DNA of 64,000 nucleotides from Candidatus Scybalocola faecigallinarum. Lineage in GTDB: Bacteria; Bacillota; Clostridia; Lachnospirales; Lachnospiraceae. Made by a program: the position numbers and the translations under genes. The stretch lies in contig DVIT01000062.1 in assembly GCA_018711005.1 (NCBI GenBank), forward strand, positions 1 through 64,000, written 5' to 3'. Shown here piece by piece: positions 19,575 to 27,508 of the stretch; position 1 is the stretch's first letter; the number at the start of each line of letters is the position of its first letter. The notes below the pieces were generated by a model. The model saw only the letters and a program-made list of their open reading frames with translations, was not told where the DNA came from and did no database searches.

Positions 19575-19760
19575 ATGTGCAATTTAAGTAAAGGAATCGA
19601 GGAGAACGCTATGTATCGAGGTATGCAGCAGGCAACCCTGTCATCCATTCGCAATCTGATGGTTTCTTTAAATATGACGGAAGATCAGGCAATGGCTGCC
19701 CTGCAGCTTTCTGATACAGATAAAGAAAAATATAGGGAGCTGCTGCGGCAGGAGCAGTAA
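19575..19760 (+). CDS. Small conserved protein resembling the C-terminus of Rpn/PD-(D/E)XK transposase-family proteins
   Basis: 61 aa from ATG 19575 (MCNLSKGIEENAMYRGMQQA); GAGGTG lies upstream with workable spacing, while an in-frame ATG at 19542 has no SD. The sequence LMVSLNMTEDQAMAALQLS resembles the helical tail often found at the end of Rpn-type putative nucleases in Clostridia. No catalytic part is present here or directly upstream, so it is either a remnant or a free-standing small protein. Function unknown. Confidence 0.5.
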   Translation: MCNLSKGIEENAMYRGMQQATLSSIRNLMVSLNMTEDQAMAALQLSDTDKEKYRELLRQEQ

Positions 19761-19806
19761 GTGAACGAGCAGACCTTGCTGAATCGTTACAGGAAAACTT
19801 CTATAC

Positions 19807-19835
19807 TTGCCAACCCTCCTTTTCAATAGTATAAT
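19807..19835 (+). promoter_or_regulatory. SigA-type promoter for lgt
   Basis: TTGCCA (19807-19812), 17-bp spacer, TATAAT (19830-19835). It places the transcript start just before the inverted repeat at 19857. Confidence 0.75.
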
Positions 19836-19856
19836 AACTCAGAGACCTATGAACAT

Positions 19857-19913
19857 AACAGTTCAGACAGCTGAACAGCGGCCTGTGACCGCGGCAGTTC
19901 TGTCTGAACTGTT
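19857..19913 (+). repeat. 14-bp inverted repeat in the lgt 5' leader
   Basis: AACAGTTCAGACAG (19857-19870) and CTGTCTGAACTGTT (19900-19913) are perfect inverted repeats; an inner GCGG/CCGC pair extends the hairpin. It lies between the promoter and the lgt SD. The AACAGTTCAG core recurs in the palindrome at 31566. Confidence 0.8.
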
Positions 19914-19950
19914 GACGATGATTGGATTTGTTTAAAGTCAGGAGGCGTTC

Positions 19951-20775
19951 ATGCACAACGATTTATTTACTATAGGAAATTTTACGATCCATGGTTATGG
20001 ACTTATGATCGGCATTGGCATTATTGCTGCCTATTTAATGACAGAGCATTTGGCAAAGAAGAAGAAAATGGACCCGGATCCGGTGTTCTCTCTTTTGGTA
20101 TTTGGTGTTTTAGGCGGTATTGCAGGGGCGAAGGTGCTTTACTGGATCACTGTTTTGGGTGATATTATCCAGGATCCGTCCCTGATCTTCAGAACCCTGG
20201 GAGATGGATTTGTTGTATACGGCGGCATTATCGGCGGTATTTTAGCCGGATATATTGTGTGCCGTGTGAAGAAACTCGGCTTTTGGGATTATCTGGACTG
20301 CGCCACACCATCCATCGCTCTGGCCCAGGGCTTTGGCCGGATCGGCTGTTTGCTGGCAGGCTGCTGCTATGGTATGGAAACCGACGGCTGGTGTGCCATT
20401 ACCTTTACAAATTCCCAATTTGCACCCAACAATGTGCCTTTGATCCCAACCCAGATCTTTTCTAGTGTGTTTGATTTTGCCCACTTTGCCCTGCTGTATG
20501 TGATCACCCGCAGAAGCAAGGTATCCGGCTTTACAAGTGCATTGTACCTGATTATTTATGGTGTGGGCAGGTTCATTATTGAATTTTTCCGGGGCGATAT
20601 GATCCGGGGATCCGTGGGAGATCTGTCTACATCCCAGTTTATTTCCATTTTTATTGTGGCCTTTGGCGTTCTGCTGATGATGAAAAAGCTGAGAGACAAA
20701 AAGCATCAGCAATCTGCACAAGAGTCTTTGGAAAATATTGAGGAAATTTCGGAAAATATTGAAAAAAACCATTGA
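19951..20775 (+). CDS. lgt: Prolipoprotein diacylglyceryl transferase
   Basis: 274 aa, multi-pass membrane enzyme that moves diacylglycerol from phosphatidylglycerol to the lipobox cysteine of prelipoproteins. Family marks are IHGYGLMIG near the N-terminus, FVVYGGIIGGILAGY, the signature QGFGRIGCLLAGCCYG and the late YGVGRFIIEFFRGD. Seven hydrophobic segments are visible, then a charged tail. AGGAGG precedes the ATG at 19951. The window encodes several of its likely clients (8924, 17514, 57913). Its stop overlaps the -35 of the next promoter, so it is the end of its own unit. Confidence 0.95.
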   Translation: MHNDLFTIGNFTIHGYGLMIGIGIIAAYLMTEHLAKKKKMDPDPVFSLLVFGVLGGIAGAKVLYWITVLGDIIQDPSLIFRTLGDGFVVYGGIIGGILAGYIVCRVKKLGFWDYLDCATPSIALAQGFGRIGCLLAGCCYGMETDGWCAITFTNSQFAPNNVPLIPTQIFSSVFDFAHFALLYVITRRSKVSGFTSALYLIIYGVGRFIIEFFRGDMIRGSVGDLSTSQFISIFIVAFGVLLMMKKLRDKKHQQSAQESLENIEEISENIEKNH

Positions 20776-20800
20776 CACAGACTGTAGTTGCACCTATAAT
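20772..20800 (+). promoter_or_regulatory. Consensus SigA promoter for the antiterminator-PTS operon
   Basis: TTGACA (20772-20777), exactly 17 bp, TATAAT (20795-20800). The -35 overlaps the lgt stop codon. Such a strong promoter fits control by termination/antitermination downstream. Confidence 0.92.
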
Positions 20801-20828
20801 ATAAACAAGTAAATCACGATACTTATAG

Positions 20829-20924
20829 CAAGATTGTGACTGGTAATGCAGGCAAGACTGGCGATGTATTTTGGGCGAGACAGAATTTATCTGCCTCATG
20901 CCTTTATACACACTGGTCTTTTTT
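20829..20924 (+). promoter_or_regulatory. RAT-type antiterminator RNA and overlapping terminator
   Basis: AAGATTGTGACTGG and ATGCAGGCAAGAC (20830-20858) match the ribonucleic antitermination site bound by LicT/GlcT-type proteins. The end of the site, AGACTGG (from 20855), can instead pair with the arm ending CTGGTCT before TTTTTT (20919-20924), extended by TGTAT/ATACA. The two folds are mutually exclusive. This leader precedes the antiterminator gene itself, so it should be autoregulatory and PTS-sugar dependent. Confidence 0.8.
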
Positions 20925-20994
20925 GCTGTTCATTATTCATAAGCTGCGGTTTGTCAGATCCGGTGGCAAAGGGGACAAGGGGGAGCAAAAGGCA

Positions 20995-21840
20995 ATGGAA
21001 ATGTATAAAATCCAGCGGGTGATTAATAATAATGTGATCTGTTCGGTGAATGAAAAAGGCGAGGAGATTATTTTGCGGGGCAAAGGGATCGGTTTTCAGA
21101 AAAAAGCCGGTATGTCAGTAGAAGCGTCTTCTGTGGAAGGGGTTTTTATCCTGGAAAAGTCCCAGACGAAAAATAAGCTGATGCAGCTGCTGGAGGATAT
21201 TCCGGAAGTGTATATTGAAATCAGTACGCAGATTATTGAGTACGCAAAGCAGACGCTGGGAAAATCGTTAGATGAAAATATTTATGTTACTTTAACGGAT
21301 CATATTCATTTTGCCATTGAGCGCAAGCAAAAGCAGCTGGAATATATAAATCCCCTTTTATGGGAAATTAAAAGCTTTTATTTTCCAGAGTACCAGGTAG
21401 GGCTGTGGGCTCTGGATCTGATCCAAAAGCGGCTTGGGCAGCAGCTGAAAGAGGATGAGGCCGGATTTATCGCCCTGCATCTTGTTAATGCCCAGCTTGG
21501 CATACAGATGGATCACATGTACCGGGTGACGGAAATGATCGGAGGCATTTTAAAAATCGTGGAGGACTATTACGGACAGCATTTTGACACAGATTCCATG
21601 GATTATGAGCGTTTTATTACCCACCTGAGATTTTTCGGACAGCGTCTGTTTAAAAACAAGACCTATGGCCAGGAGGATCCCGGGTTCCATAAAATGATCA
21701 AAGAGCGCTATGCCAGAGATTATGGCTGCGCCATGAAAATTCAGCTTTATATAAAAAAGAATTATCACAAGGAAATCGGAACTGAGGAAATGACATTTCT
21801 GACAGTGCATTTGCGCAGGCTTTCTTCCAGTGAGGTTTAA
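20995..21840 (+). CDS. BglG/LicT-family transcriptional antiterminator (GlcT-like)
   Basis: 281 aa. The N-terminal RNA-binding CAT domain starts YKIQRVINNNVICSVNEKG, with the characteristic VINNN. Two PTS regulation domains follow with conserved histidines (TDHIHFAIER, IALHLVNAQ, ERYARDYGCA and LTVHLRRL). Phosphorylation of these by HPr or EII controls RNA binding. ATG 20995 follows GGGGGAG; upstream in-frame starts would place the RAT inside the gene and are rejected. The PTS permease follows 72 bp downstream, the expected partner and likely phosphodonor. Confidence 0.92.
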   Translation: MEMYKIQRVINNNVICSVNEKGEEIILRGKGIGFQKKAGMSVEASSVEGVFILEKSQTKNKLMQLLEDIPEVYIEISTQIIEYAKQTLGKSLDENIYVTLTDHIHFAIERKQKQLEYINPLLWEIKSFYFPEYQVGLWALDLIQKRLGQQLKEDEAGFIALHLVNAQLGIQMDHMYRVTEMIGGILKIVEDYYGQHFDTDSMDYERFITHLRFFGQRLFKNKTYGQEDPGFHKMIKERYARDYGCAMKIQLYIKKNYHKEIGTEEMTFLTVHLRRLSSSEV

Positions 21841-21912
21841 GCCTGTCCGTGTTGAGGACACGCCTGCCTGGCGGGTTTTACTATAAAATTTTCACAAAAT
21901 GAAAGGAGCGGA

Positions 21913-24165
21913 ATGAAAATGAAAGACAAGATTTTTGGCGTACTCCAAAGGATCGGACGAAGCTTTATGCTTCCTATTGCGGTATTGCCGGTGGCCGGAC
22001 TTTTGCTTGGCCTTGGAAGCTCATTTACCAATGCAACTATGATCGAAACCTATAACCTGCAAAGTATTTTAGGGGACGGGACGATCCTTCACGGCCTTCT
22101 GACCATCATGAGCCGTGTGGGAAGTGCTATTTTTGATAACCTGCCGCTGATCTTTGCTGTAGGTGTGGCCATTGGTATGGCTAAAAAGGAAAAAGAGGTT
22201 GCTGCTCTTTCTTCTATGATCGCATTTTTTGTTATGCATGTATCCATTAATGCCATGCTCCAATTATCCGGGCAGGTGGATTCTGCCGGTATTATTGCAG
22301 AAGATGTTCTGGATGGGACTATTGCCAGTATGTGCGGTATCCCGACGCTGCAAATGGGTGTTTTCGGCGGTATTATTGTAGGTCTGGGTGTTGCAGCCCT
22401 GCATAACCGGTTTTACAAGATCCAGATGCCAAATGCCTTATCGTTTTTCGGCGGATCAAGGTTTGTGCCTATTATTTCAACGATTGTTTATATGTTTGTA
22501 GGTATTGCCATGTACTTCGTTTGGCCGGTGGTGCAGAATGGTATTTATGCTCTGGGAGGACTTGTGACAGGTACAGGCTATGTGGGAACACTGATCTTTG
22601 GTCTGATCAAGCGTGCCCTGATCCCCTTTGGCCTTCACCACGTATTTTATATGCCTTTCTGGCAGACTGCAGTGGGCGGAACCATGGAAGTGGCCGGTCA
22701 GCTTGTCCAGGGCGGACAAAATATTTTCTTTGCCCAGCTGGCAGATCCTTCAGTGGTTCACTTTAGTGCAGACGCAACACGGTATTTCTCCGGAGAGTTC
22801 ATTTTCATGATCTTTGGTCTTCCCGGCGCTGCTTTGGCCATGTACCGTATGGCAAAACCTGAAAAGCGTAAACAGGCCGGCGGCCTTCTGCTTTCTGCGG
22901 CACTTGCAAGTATGTTTACCGGTATTACAGAGCCGATCGAATTTTCCTTCCTGTTTGTTGCTCCGATGCTCTTTGGGGTTCAGGTGGTATTGGCCGGTTC
23001 CTGCTACATGGTGGCTCATATTTTAAATATCGCTGTTGGTCTCACTTTCTCCGGCGGTCTTATCGACCTGTTCCTGTTTGGTATTTTGCAGGGCAATGCA
23101 AAAACAAGCTGGCTGCTGATCATCCCATGCGGTATTGTATACTTCTTCTTGTATTATTTTATTTTTACGTTCCTGATCAAGAAGTTTAATCTGAAAACTC
23201 CGGGCCGTGAAGATGATGATGTGGAGACAAAGCTTTTCACAAAAGCCGATTACAATGCTAAAAAGTCCGGTGATACCGGCAGCAGCGACAAGGCTTCCGG
23301 CGCTTTTGATGAGCGCAGCGCAGCCATTATGATTGGTCTTGGCGGCAAGGACAATATTAGTGATGTGGACTGCTGTGCTACACGGCTCCGTATTACGGTA
23401 AAGGATTCTGCTAAAGTGAAGGATGAAATCCTTAAAGGCACCGGCTCCCGGGGCATTGTGAAAAAGGGGCAGGGTGTACAGGTGATTTATGGACCTCAGG
23501 TTGCAGTGATCAAGTCCAATCTGGAAGATTTTCTGGACAGCCCGGCAAGCAGCCAGGTGACGGAGGAAACCTTGTTTGGCGCATCCTCCGCAGATACAGG
23601 GGCAGATACTGGCGCGGCAGCCAGTGCAGATACTATTGTAGATGCCGGTGAAGTCAACCGTGTTAGCGGCGGTAATGACAGTATAAGTGCCGGAGACAGT
23701 ACAGATGAGGCTCGTGCAGTGATTCTTTCTTCTCCAATGATTGGCAGGGCAATGCCATTATCCGATGTAGGCGACGGTGTATTTTCCGAAGGTATGCTTG
23801 GCGAAGGTATGGCTGTGGAACCCTCCGAGGGCAAGCTGTTTGCGCCGGCTGACGGAACCATTACCATGGTCTTTGACACAAAACATGCCATTGGCATGGA
23901 TGTGGACGGCGGTATTGAGCTGCTGCTTCATATGGGCATTGATACGGTACAGCTTAATGGCGAGCATTTTGACGTTAAGGTAAAAGACGGAGACCGGGTA
24001 ACCCGGGGCCAGCTTCTTGCCGTATTTGATATGGAAGCGGTAAAGGCTGCCGGATACCGCACAGTGACACCGATGATCGTAACGAATACAGATAATTTTG
24101 CTCAGATTCAGGTTATTAAGACCGGGGATGTGACTGCAGAGGATGAGGTCCTTTCTGTAAAATAA
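21913..24165 (+). CDS. ptsG: PTS glucose-family transporter, EIICBA
   Basis: 750 aa, importing and phosphorylating glucose or a close sugar (N-acetylglucosamine is the main alternative). EIIC covers about 1-430 (LPIAVLPVAGLLLG, ITEPIEFSFLFVAP in the sugar-binding region). EIIB covers about 465-540 with phospho-Cys in DCCATRLR (Cys487/488). A long Ala/Asp/Ser linker leads to EIIA with LLLHMGIDTVQL (His673). AGGAG at 21904 serves ATG 21913 or the in-frame ATG 21919. It is cotranscribed with the antiterminator and ends at a strong hairpin. Symbol by family only; the exact sugar is unproved. Confidence 0.9.
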   Translation: MKMKDKIFGVLQRIGRSFMLPIAVLPVAGLLLGLGSSFTNATMIETYNLQSILGDGTILHGLLTIMSRVGSAIFDNLPLIFAVGVAIGMAKKEKEVAALSSMIAFFVMHVSINAMLQLSGQVDSAGIIAEDVLDGTIASMCGIPTLQMGVFGGIIVGLGVAALHNRFYKIQMPNALSFFGGSRFVPIISTIVYMFVGIAMYFVWPVVQNGIYALGGLVTGTGYVGTLIFGLIKRALIPFGLHHVFYMPFWQTAVGGTMEVAGQLVQGGQNIFFAQLADPSVVHFSADATRYFSGEFIFMIFGLPGAALAMYRMAKPEKRKQAGGLLLSAALASMFTGITEPIEFSFLFVAPMLFGVQVVLAGSCYMVAHILNIAVGLTFSGGLIDLFLFGILQGNAKTSWLLIIPCGIVYFFLYYFIFTFLIKKFNLKTPGREDDDVETKLFTKADYNAKKSGDTGSSDKASGAFDERSAAIMIGLGGKDNISDVDCCATRLRITVKDSAKVKDEILKGTGSRGIVKKGQGVQVIYGPQVAVIKSNLEDFLDSPASSQVTEETLFGASSADTGADTGAAASADTIVDAGEVNRVSGGNDSISAGDSTDEARAVILSSPMIGRAMPLSDVGDGVFSEGMLGEGMAVEPSEGKLFAPADGTITMVFDTKHAIGMDVDGGIELLLHMGIDTVQLNGEHFDVKVKDGDRVTRGQLLAVFDMEAVKAAGYRTVTPMIVTNTDNFAQIQVIKTGDVTAEDEVLSVK

Positions 24166-24213
24166 ATGCATAATGTGACGCTGCCATATTGTGTGAGATA
24201 AGGCAGACGCTGA

Positions 24214-24265
24214 GGAAAGCCATTGGCCGGATCCTTGAAAAGATCCGGTCCGTGGCTTTCCTTTT
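24214..24265 (+). terminator. Terminator of the PTS operon
   Basis: GGAAAGCCA-TTGG-CCGGATC pairs with GATCCGG-TCCG-TGGCTTTCC around CTTGAAAA, followed by TTTTG. A smaller hairpin (CTGCC/GGCAG, 24181-24206) precedes it. Confidence 0.85.
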
Positions 24266-24429
24266 GTCTGTTTAACTATAAAAATGTCTAAAATGTCAGT
24301 CTGTTTATATGATGCCTCCAATGGAAATCCTTGAATGGTTGTGGTACAATAAAAAACAGAGGACCCGTCAGGGTATAAGGATGGCACAAATTTTTGCTGC
24401 TTAGGTTATTAGAAATGGAGTGATTTTTT

Positions 24430-24972
24430 ATGGAAATGTTAGATGTGGTGGATGAACAGGGAAATCCTACCGGGATGATTGTGGAGCGGGAGATTGCACA
24501 TAGAGAGGGAATACGCCACAGAACGTCCCATGTATGGATCATGAGGCCGGGAGAAGACGGGCCTCAGGTGCTTTTGCAAAAACGCAGCCGTTTCAAAGAT
24601 TCCAATCCTGGCTGCTATGACATTTCCAGTGCAGGACATATTCTGGCAGGCTCCGGCTGGGTAGAATCAGCATTGAGAGAATTAAAAGAGGAGCTGGGAC
24701 TTGATGTGTCTGCAGAGGAGCTGCATCTTTGCGGAAAACGGACGCTGTATCTGGAATCTGTGTTTCATCGCAGAAAGTTTATTGACAATCAGGTGAGCAG
24801 TATTTTTTACATGGTGCGGGACATTGACCCGAAAACCTTAAAGCTTCATGAAAAAGAGGTGGATGAGGTTTTATGGATGCCCCTGAAAGACTGTAAGGCC
24901 ATGGTCCGGGATAATACGATGAAGCATTGCATTTACATGGAAGAACTGGACATGCTCCCGGAAACGCTTTAA
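24430..24972 (+). CDS. Nudix hydrolase (IPP isomerase-like subgroup)
   Basis: 180 aa. MLDVVDEQGNPTGMIVEREIAHREG and HRTSHVWI are typical of the Nudix proteins related to isopentenyl-diphosphate isomerase (YfcD-like). The Nudix box reads GHILAGSGWVESALRELKEELG: the metal-binding RELKEE core is intact but the first Glu of the consensus is Ser. The substrate is unknown; an organic pyrophosphate is expected. A weak TACAAT (about 24345) may be its -10. It is followed by duplicated hairpins and then the PatB-like gene, so the two may be cotranscribed. Confidence 0.85.
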   Translation: MEMLDVVDEQGNPTGMIVEREIAHREGIRHRTSHVWIMRPGEDGPQVLLQKRSRFKDSNPGCYDISSAGHILAGSGWVESALRELKEELGLDVSAEELHLCGKRTLYLESVFHRRKFIDNQVSSIFYMVRDIDPKTLKLHEKEVDEVLWMPLKDCKAMVRDNTMKHCIYMEELDMLPETL

Positions 24973-24975
24973 ACA

Positions 24976-25061
24976 GATGCCGTGAAGGGCACGGCAAAGA
25001 TAAGGAAACCCCGCAAGGGGATAACCTGGATGCCGTGAGGGGCACGGCAAAGATAAGGAAA
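24976..25061 (+). repeat. Duplicated 33-bp hairpin/SD cassette
   Basis: Copies at 24976-25008 and 25029-25061 differ at one base. Each contains TGCCGTG-loop-CACGGCA followed by AAAGATAAGGAAA. Between them CCCC-GCAA-GGGG (25009-25020) makes a GNRA-capped hairpin. The second copy places its purine-rich tail at the SD of the gene at 25075. Confidence 0.9.
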
Positions 25062-25074
25062 GGTTGAGAGACAA

Positions 25075-26271
25075 ATGAAGTATGATTTTACGACCATTAT
25101 GGACCGGCGGGGCCATGATGCTATTGCAGTGGATACAATTCCATATGAGAATGCAAAGGTAAAGGAAGGATTTGATATTATCCCTATGTGGGTGGCGGAT
25201 ATGAACTTTCCCACATTGCCTACGATCATAGATGCTTTATCTGAACGTATCAAGCATCATCATTTCGGATATTTCAATGCTCCCGATGCGTATTATGACA
25301 GTATTATCCGGTGGCATGAGGATCGATACGGTGTGAAGGGCCTGACCAAAGACGCTATTGGATTTGAAAACGGCGTATTAGGCTGTGTAGCTTCAGCAGT
25401 CCAGGCATTTACCGCACCGGGAGAGGGAATTTTGCTTCATTCCCCAACTTATATCGGATTTACCGGGACTCTGAAAAATAACGGGCGAAGAATCATACAT
25501 AGTGATCTTGTCCGGGATCAAGACGGAATCTGGCGCATGGATTATGAAGATATGGAAGAAAAGCTGAAAAAATATCATATTCACTGTGCGATTTTCTGCT
25601 CTCCTCATAATCCTGCAGGACGTGTATGGGAACGGGAAGAAATTGAAAAAGCCATGGAGCTTTATAAGAAATATGAGTGCGTCGTTATTTCAGACGAAAT
25701 ATGGGCGGATATTGTCCGCCCGGGATATAAGCATATTCCTACCCAGAGTGTATCTGAGGATGCAAGGCAGAGGACGATTGCTGTGTATGCCCCCAGTAAG
25801 ACCTTTAATCTGGCCGGTCTTGTAGGTTCATATCATGTGATCTATGATCCGTGTTTAAGAGACCGTGTTGTAAAGGTTTCTGAAATGAGCCATTACAACA
25901 TGGGCAATGTTTTATCCATGCATGCCTTAATGGGCGCTTATAAGCCGGAAGGACGGGAATGGGTAGATGAGCTTTGCCAGGTGATCGCTGAAAATGTGAA
26001 TTTTGCCTGTGATTTTATTGAAAAGAATTTCTCCGGCGTCTCCCTGGCCAAGCCGGAAGGTACCTATATGCTGTATCTGGACTGCGAGCAGTGGTGTAAG
26101 GACCATAATAAGACCTTGGACGAGCTGCTTTTGGCCGGTGTAGAGGTGGGCGTGATCTGGCAGGACGGCCGTCCGTTTAATCGCCCCTATGCTATCCGCA
26201 TGAACCTGGCCCTGCCTCATACAAGAGTGGTGGAAGCTTTTGAACGGCTGAAAAACTATGTATTTTGCTGA
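25075..26271 (+). CDS. MalY/PatB-type PLP aminotransferase (cystathionine beta-lyase-like)
   Basis: 398 aa, fold type I PLP enzyme. The N-terminus FTTIMDRRGHDAIAVDT and PMWVADMNFPTLPTI are diagnostic for the MalY/PatB family. Further marks are FCSPHNPAGRVW, VISDEIWADIV and the PLP lysine in APSKTFNLAGL. The expected reaction is C-S lyase on cystathionine or cysteine giving pyruvate, ammonia and a thiol. Purine-rich AAGGAAAGG precedes the ATG. It sits behind a Nudix gene without a clear terminator. It could supply homocysteine to the methionine module at 42-47 kb, which is inference. Confidence 0.92.
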   Translation: MKYDFTTIMDRRGHDAIAVDTIPYENAKVKEGFDIIPMWVADMNFPTLPTIIDALSERIKHHHFGYFNAPDAYYDSIIRWHEDRYGVKGLTKDAIGFENGVLGCVASAVQAFTAPGEGILLHSPTYIGFTGTLKNNGRRIIHSDLVRDQDGIWRMDYEDMEEKLKKYHIHCAIFCSPHNPAGRVWEREEIEKAMELYKKYECVVISDEIWADIVRPGYKHIPTQSVSEDARQRTIAVYAPSKTFNLAGLVGSYHVIYDPCLRDRVVKVSEMSHYNMGNVLSMHALMGAYKPEGREWVDELCQVIAENVNFACDFIEKNFSGVSLAKPEGTYMLYLDCEQWCKDHNKTLDELLLAGVEVGVIWQDGRPFNRPYAIRMNLALPHTRVVEAFERLKNYVFC

Positions 26272-26499
26272 TCCTGGGAGCAGGAGAGGCGGAGAAATAC
26301 GCGGCACTTAAGTGCTGAAAATTGAATATGAAGCCGCAAAGACGGCATTCGTGGCGGTGTTCCCTGCTTCCGGACCGGAAGGATGGGAAGGCCGCTATTT
26401 TTATGGGCAAAAAATAATAAAGGCCTGACGGCGGTGAAAGCAATGCAGGCGGCTGTTTGCGGGGGGTTTTCATGACATGGAAAAATCATATATATATCA
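26272..26499. other. Intergenic stretch before the PadR promoter
   Basis: About 230 bp with no convincing gene. GC-rich stretches (around 26330-26450) could fold weakly. No terminator with a T-run was found for the PatB gene. Confidence 0.4.
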
Positions 26500-26530
26500 T
26501 TGACAAAATATATTATACTAAGTATAATAT
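26500..26530 (+). promoter_or_regulatory. Consensus promoter overlapped by a perfect dyad, probable PadR operator
   Basis: TTGACA (26500-26505), 17-bp spacer, TATAAT (26523-26528). ATATTATACT-A-AGTATAATAT (26510-26530) is a perfect 10+1+10 palindrome covering the spacer and the -10. Its ATACT..AGTAT core is like known PadR sites. Binding would block RNA polymerase, so autorepression is the obvious reading. Confidence 0.88.
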
Positions 26531-26545
26531 AAATAAAATAAAGAT

Positions 26546-26586
26546 ATATGTGTTTTGCGCGGCACAAAGTCATAAACTTTCATACA
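26546..26586 (-). repeat. Dispersed repeat, partial copy F (reverse)
   Basis: Reverse strand matches the repeat at 33821 over CATGAAAATTTATGACTTTG and CGCGCAAAACAC, truncated in the first palindrome. It forms part of the padR 5' leader, immediately before its SD. Confidence 0.75.
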
Positions 26587-26601
26587 AGGAGGGAGGATGG
26601 G

Positions 26602-26928
26602 ATGATTTTTTCACCAAATGGCCCGATCACAGATCTGCTGATTTTGTCTGTGATCGCCCGGGGAGATGCCTACGGCTATCAGATCAGCCAGATTTTAAAG
26701 AAAGTATCCAATACAAAGGATTCGGCCTTGTACCCGATTTTAAAAAGGCTTCAGGAAAATGGCTATGTGACCACTTACGATCAGCCTTTTTTAGGCAGGA
26801 ACCGAAAGTATTATACTATGACGCCCCAGGGCCGAAGCCAATGGGAAATGCTGAAGAAAGCGTGGGCATCGTTTAAGATCGATGTGGATGAAATTGTTGA
26901 AAGAGGGGAATGGGATGAACAGAGTTGA
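26602..26928 (+). CDS. PadR-family transcriptional regulator
   Basis: 108 aa, small winged-helix repressor. PITDLLILSVIARGDAYGYQ and SALYPILKRLQENGYV with the wing RNRKYYTMTPQGR are classic. ATG 26602 follows GGAGGGAGG (26588-26596); an earlier in-frame ATG at 26548 lies inside the repeat copy and is rejected. The stop overlaps the next gene by 14 bases. The PadR-DUF1700-DUF4097 trio is a recurrent Firmicute cassette, often linked to envelope stress. The palindrome at 26510 is the likely autoregulatory target. Confidence 0.93.
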   Translation: MIFSPNGPITDLLILSVIARGDAYGYQISQILKKVSNTKDSALYPILKRLQENGYVTTYDQPFLGRNRKYYTMTPQGRSQWEMLKKAWASFKIDVDEIVERGEWDEQS

Positions 26929-27508
26929 GTATATGCAGCAGCTGTCCCATCGTTTGAAGCGGCTTCCAAGGGAGGATTACGATAAAGCGATGGAGTATTT
27001 TAATGAATATTTTGACGAGGCGGGGCCGGAAAATGAGCAGCAGGCCATTTTGGATCTGGGAAGTCCGGAGGCAGCGGCCGGGGCCATTGTAATGGATCTG
27101 GCGATTTCCAATACAAAAACGCCGGAGAAAAATGTTAAGCGGGGACTTAAAAATGTGTGGGTAGCTATTTTAGCCGTTATGGCGGCGCCGGTAGCTTTGC
27201 CCCTGGCCCTGGTTGGCGTCATATTGGCAGCCGTGGTTGTTTTTGTCATTTTGATCCTTGTTTTGTGTGCGGTTATTGTCAGCGCAGCCCTGGGAATTAC
27301 GGCTGTGGCCGGATTTTTCGGGAGCATTTTCCTGCTGTTTTCCAGTGTCAGCGACGGCCTTGTAAATCTTGGGATTTTTTTGTTTGCCATTGGACTGAGT
27401 TTTTTTGTTATCTGGGGCGTTGTCATCCTGTGCAAATGGAGCATTGACCATATTAGCCGGGGACTTGCCAAAATGATTGGAGGGAAGAAGCATGACAGGA
27501 AAAAATAA
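26915..27508 (+). CDS. DUF1700 membrane protein
   Basis: 197 aa. The N-terminal 70 residues are the DUF1700 helical region (RVEYMQQLSHRLKRLP, YDKAMEYFNEYFDEAG), cytoplasmic and rich in charge. Three or four hydrophobic segments follow (from about residue 85), and the end is a basic tail GKKHDRKK. GAGGGG precedes ATG 26915, which lies inside the end of padR, so translation is coupled. Function unknown; DUF1700 proteins are generally found with PadR and DUF4097 and may act together with them in sensing the envelope. Confidence 0.9.
   Translation: MNRVEYMQQLSHRLKRLPREDYDKAMEYFNEYFDEAGPENEQQAILDLGSPEAAAGAIVMDLAISNTKTPEKNVKRGLKNVWVAILAVMAAPVALPLALVGVILAAVVVFVILILVLCAVIVSAALGITAVAGFFGSIFLLFSSVSDGLVNLGIFLFAIGLSFFVIWGVVILCKWSIDHISRGLAKMIGGKKHDRKK

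Noticed and set aside
26548-26601. Upstream extension of the PadR protein
   Set aside because: These codons fall inside repeat copy F and the real SD lies just before ATG 26602.
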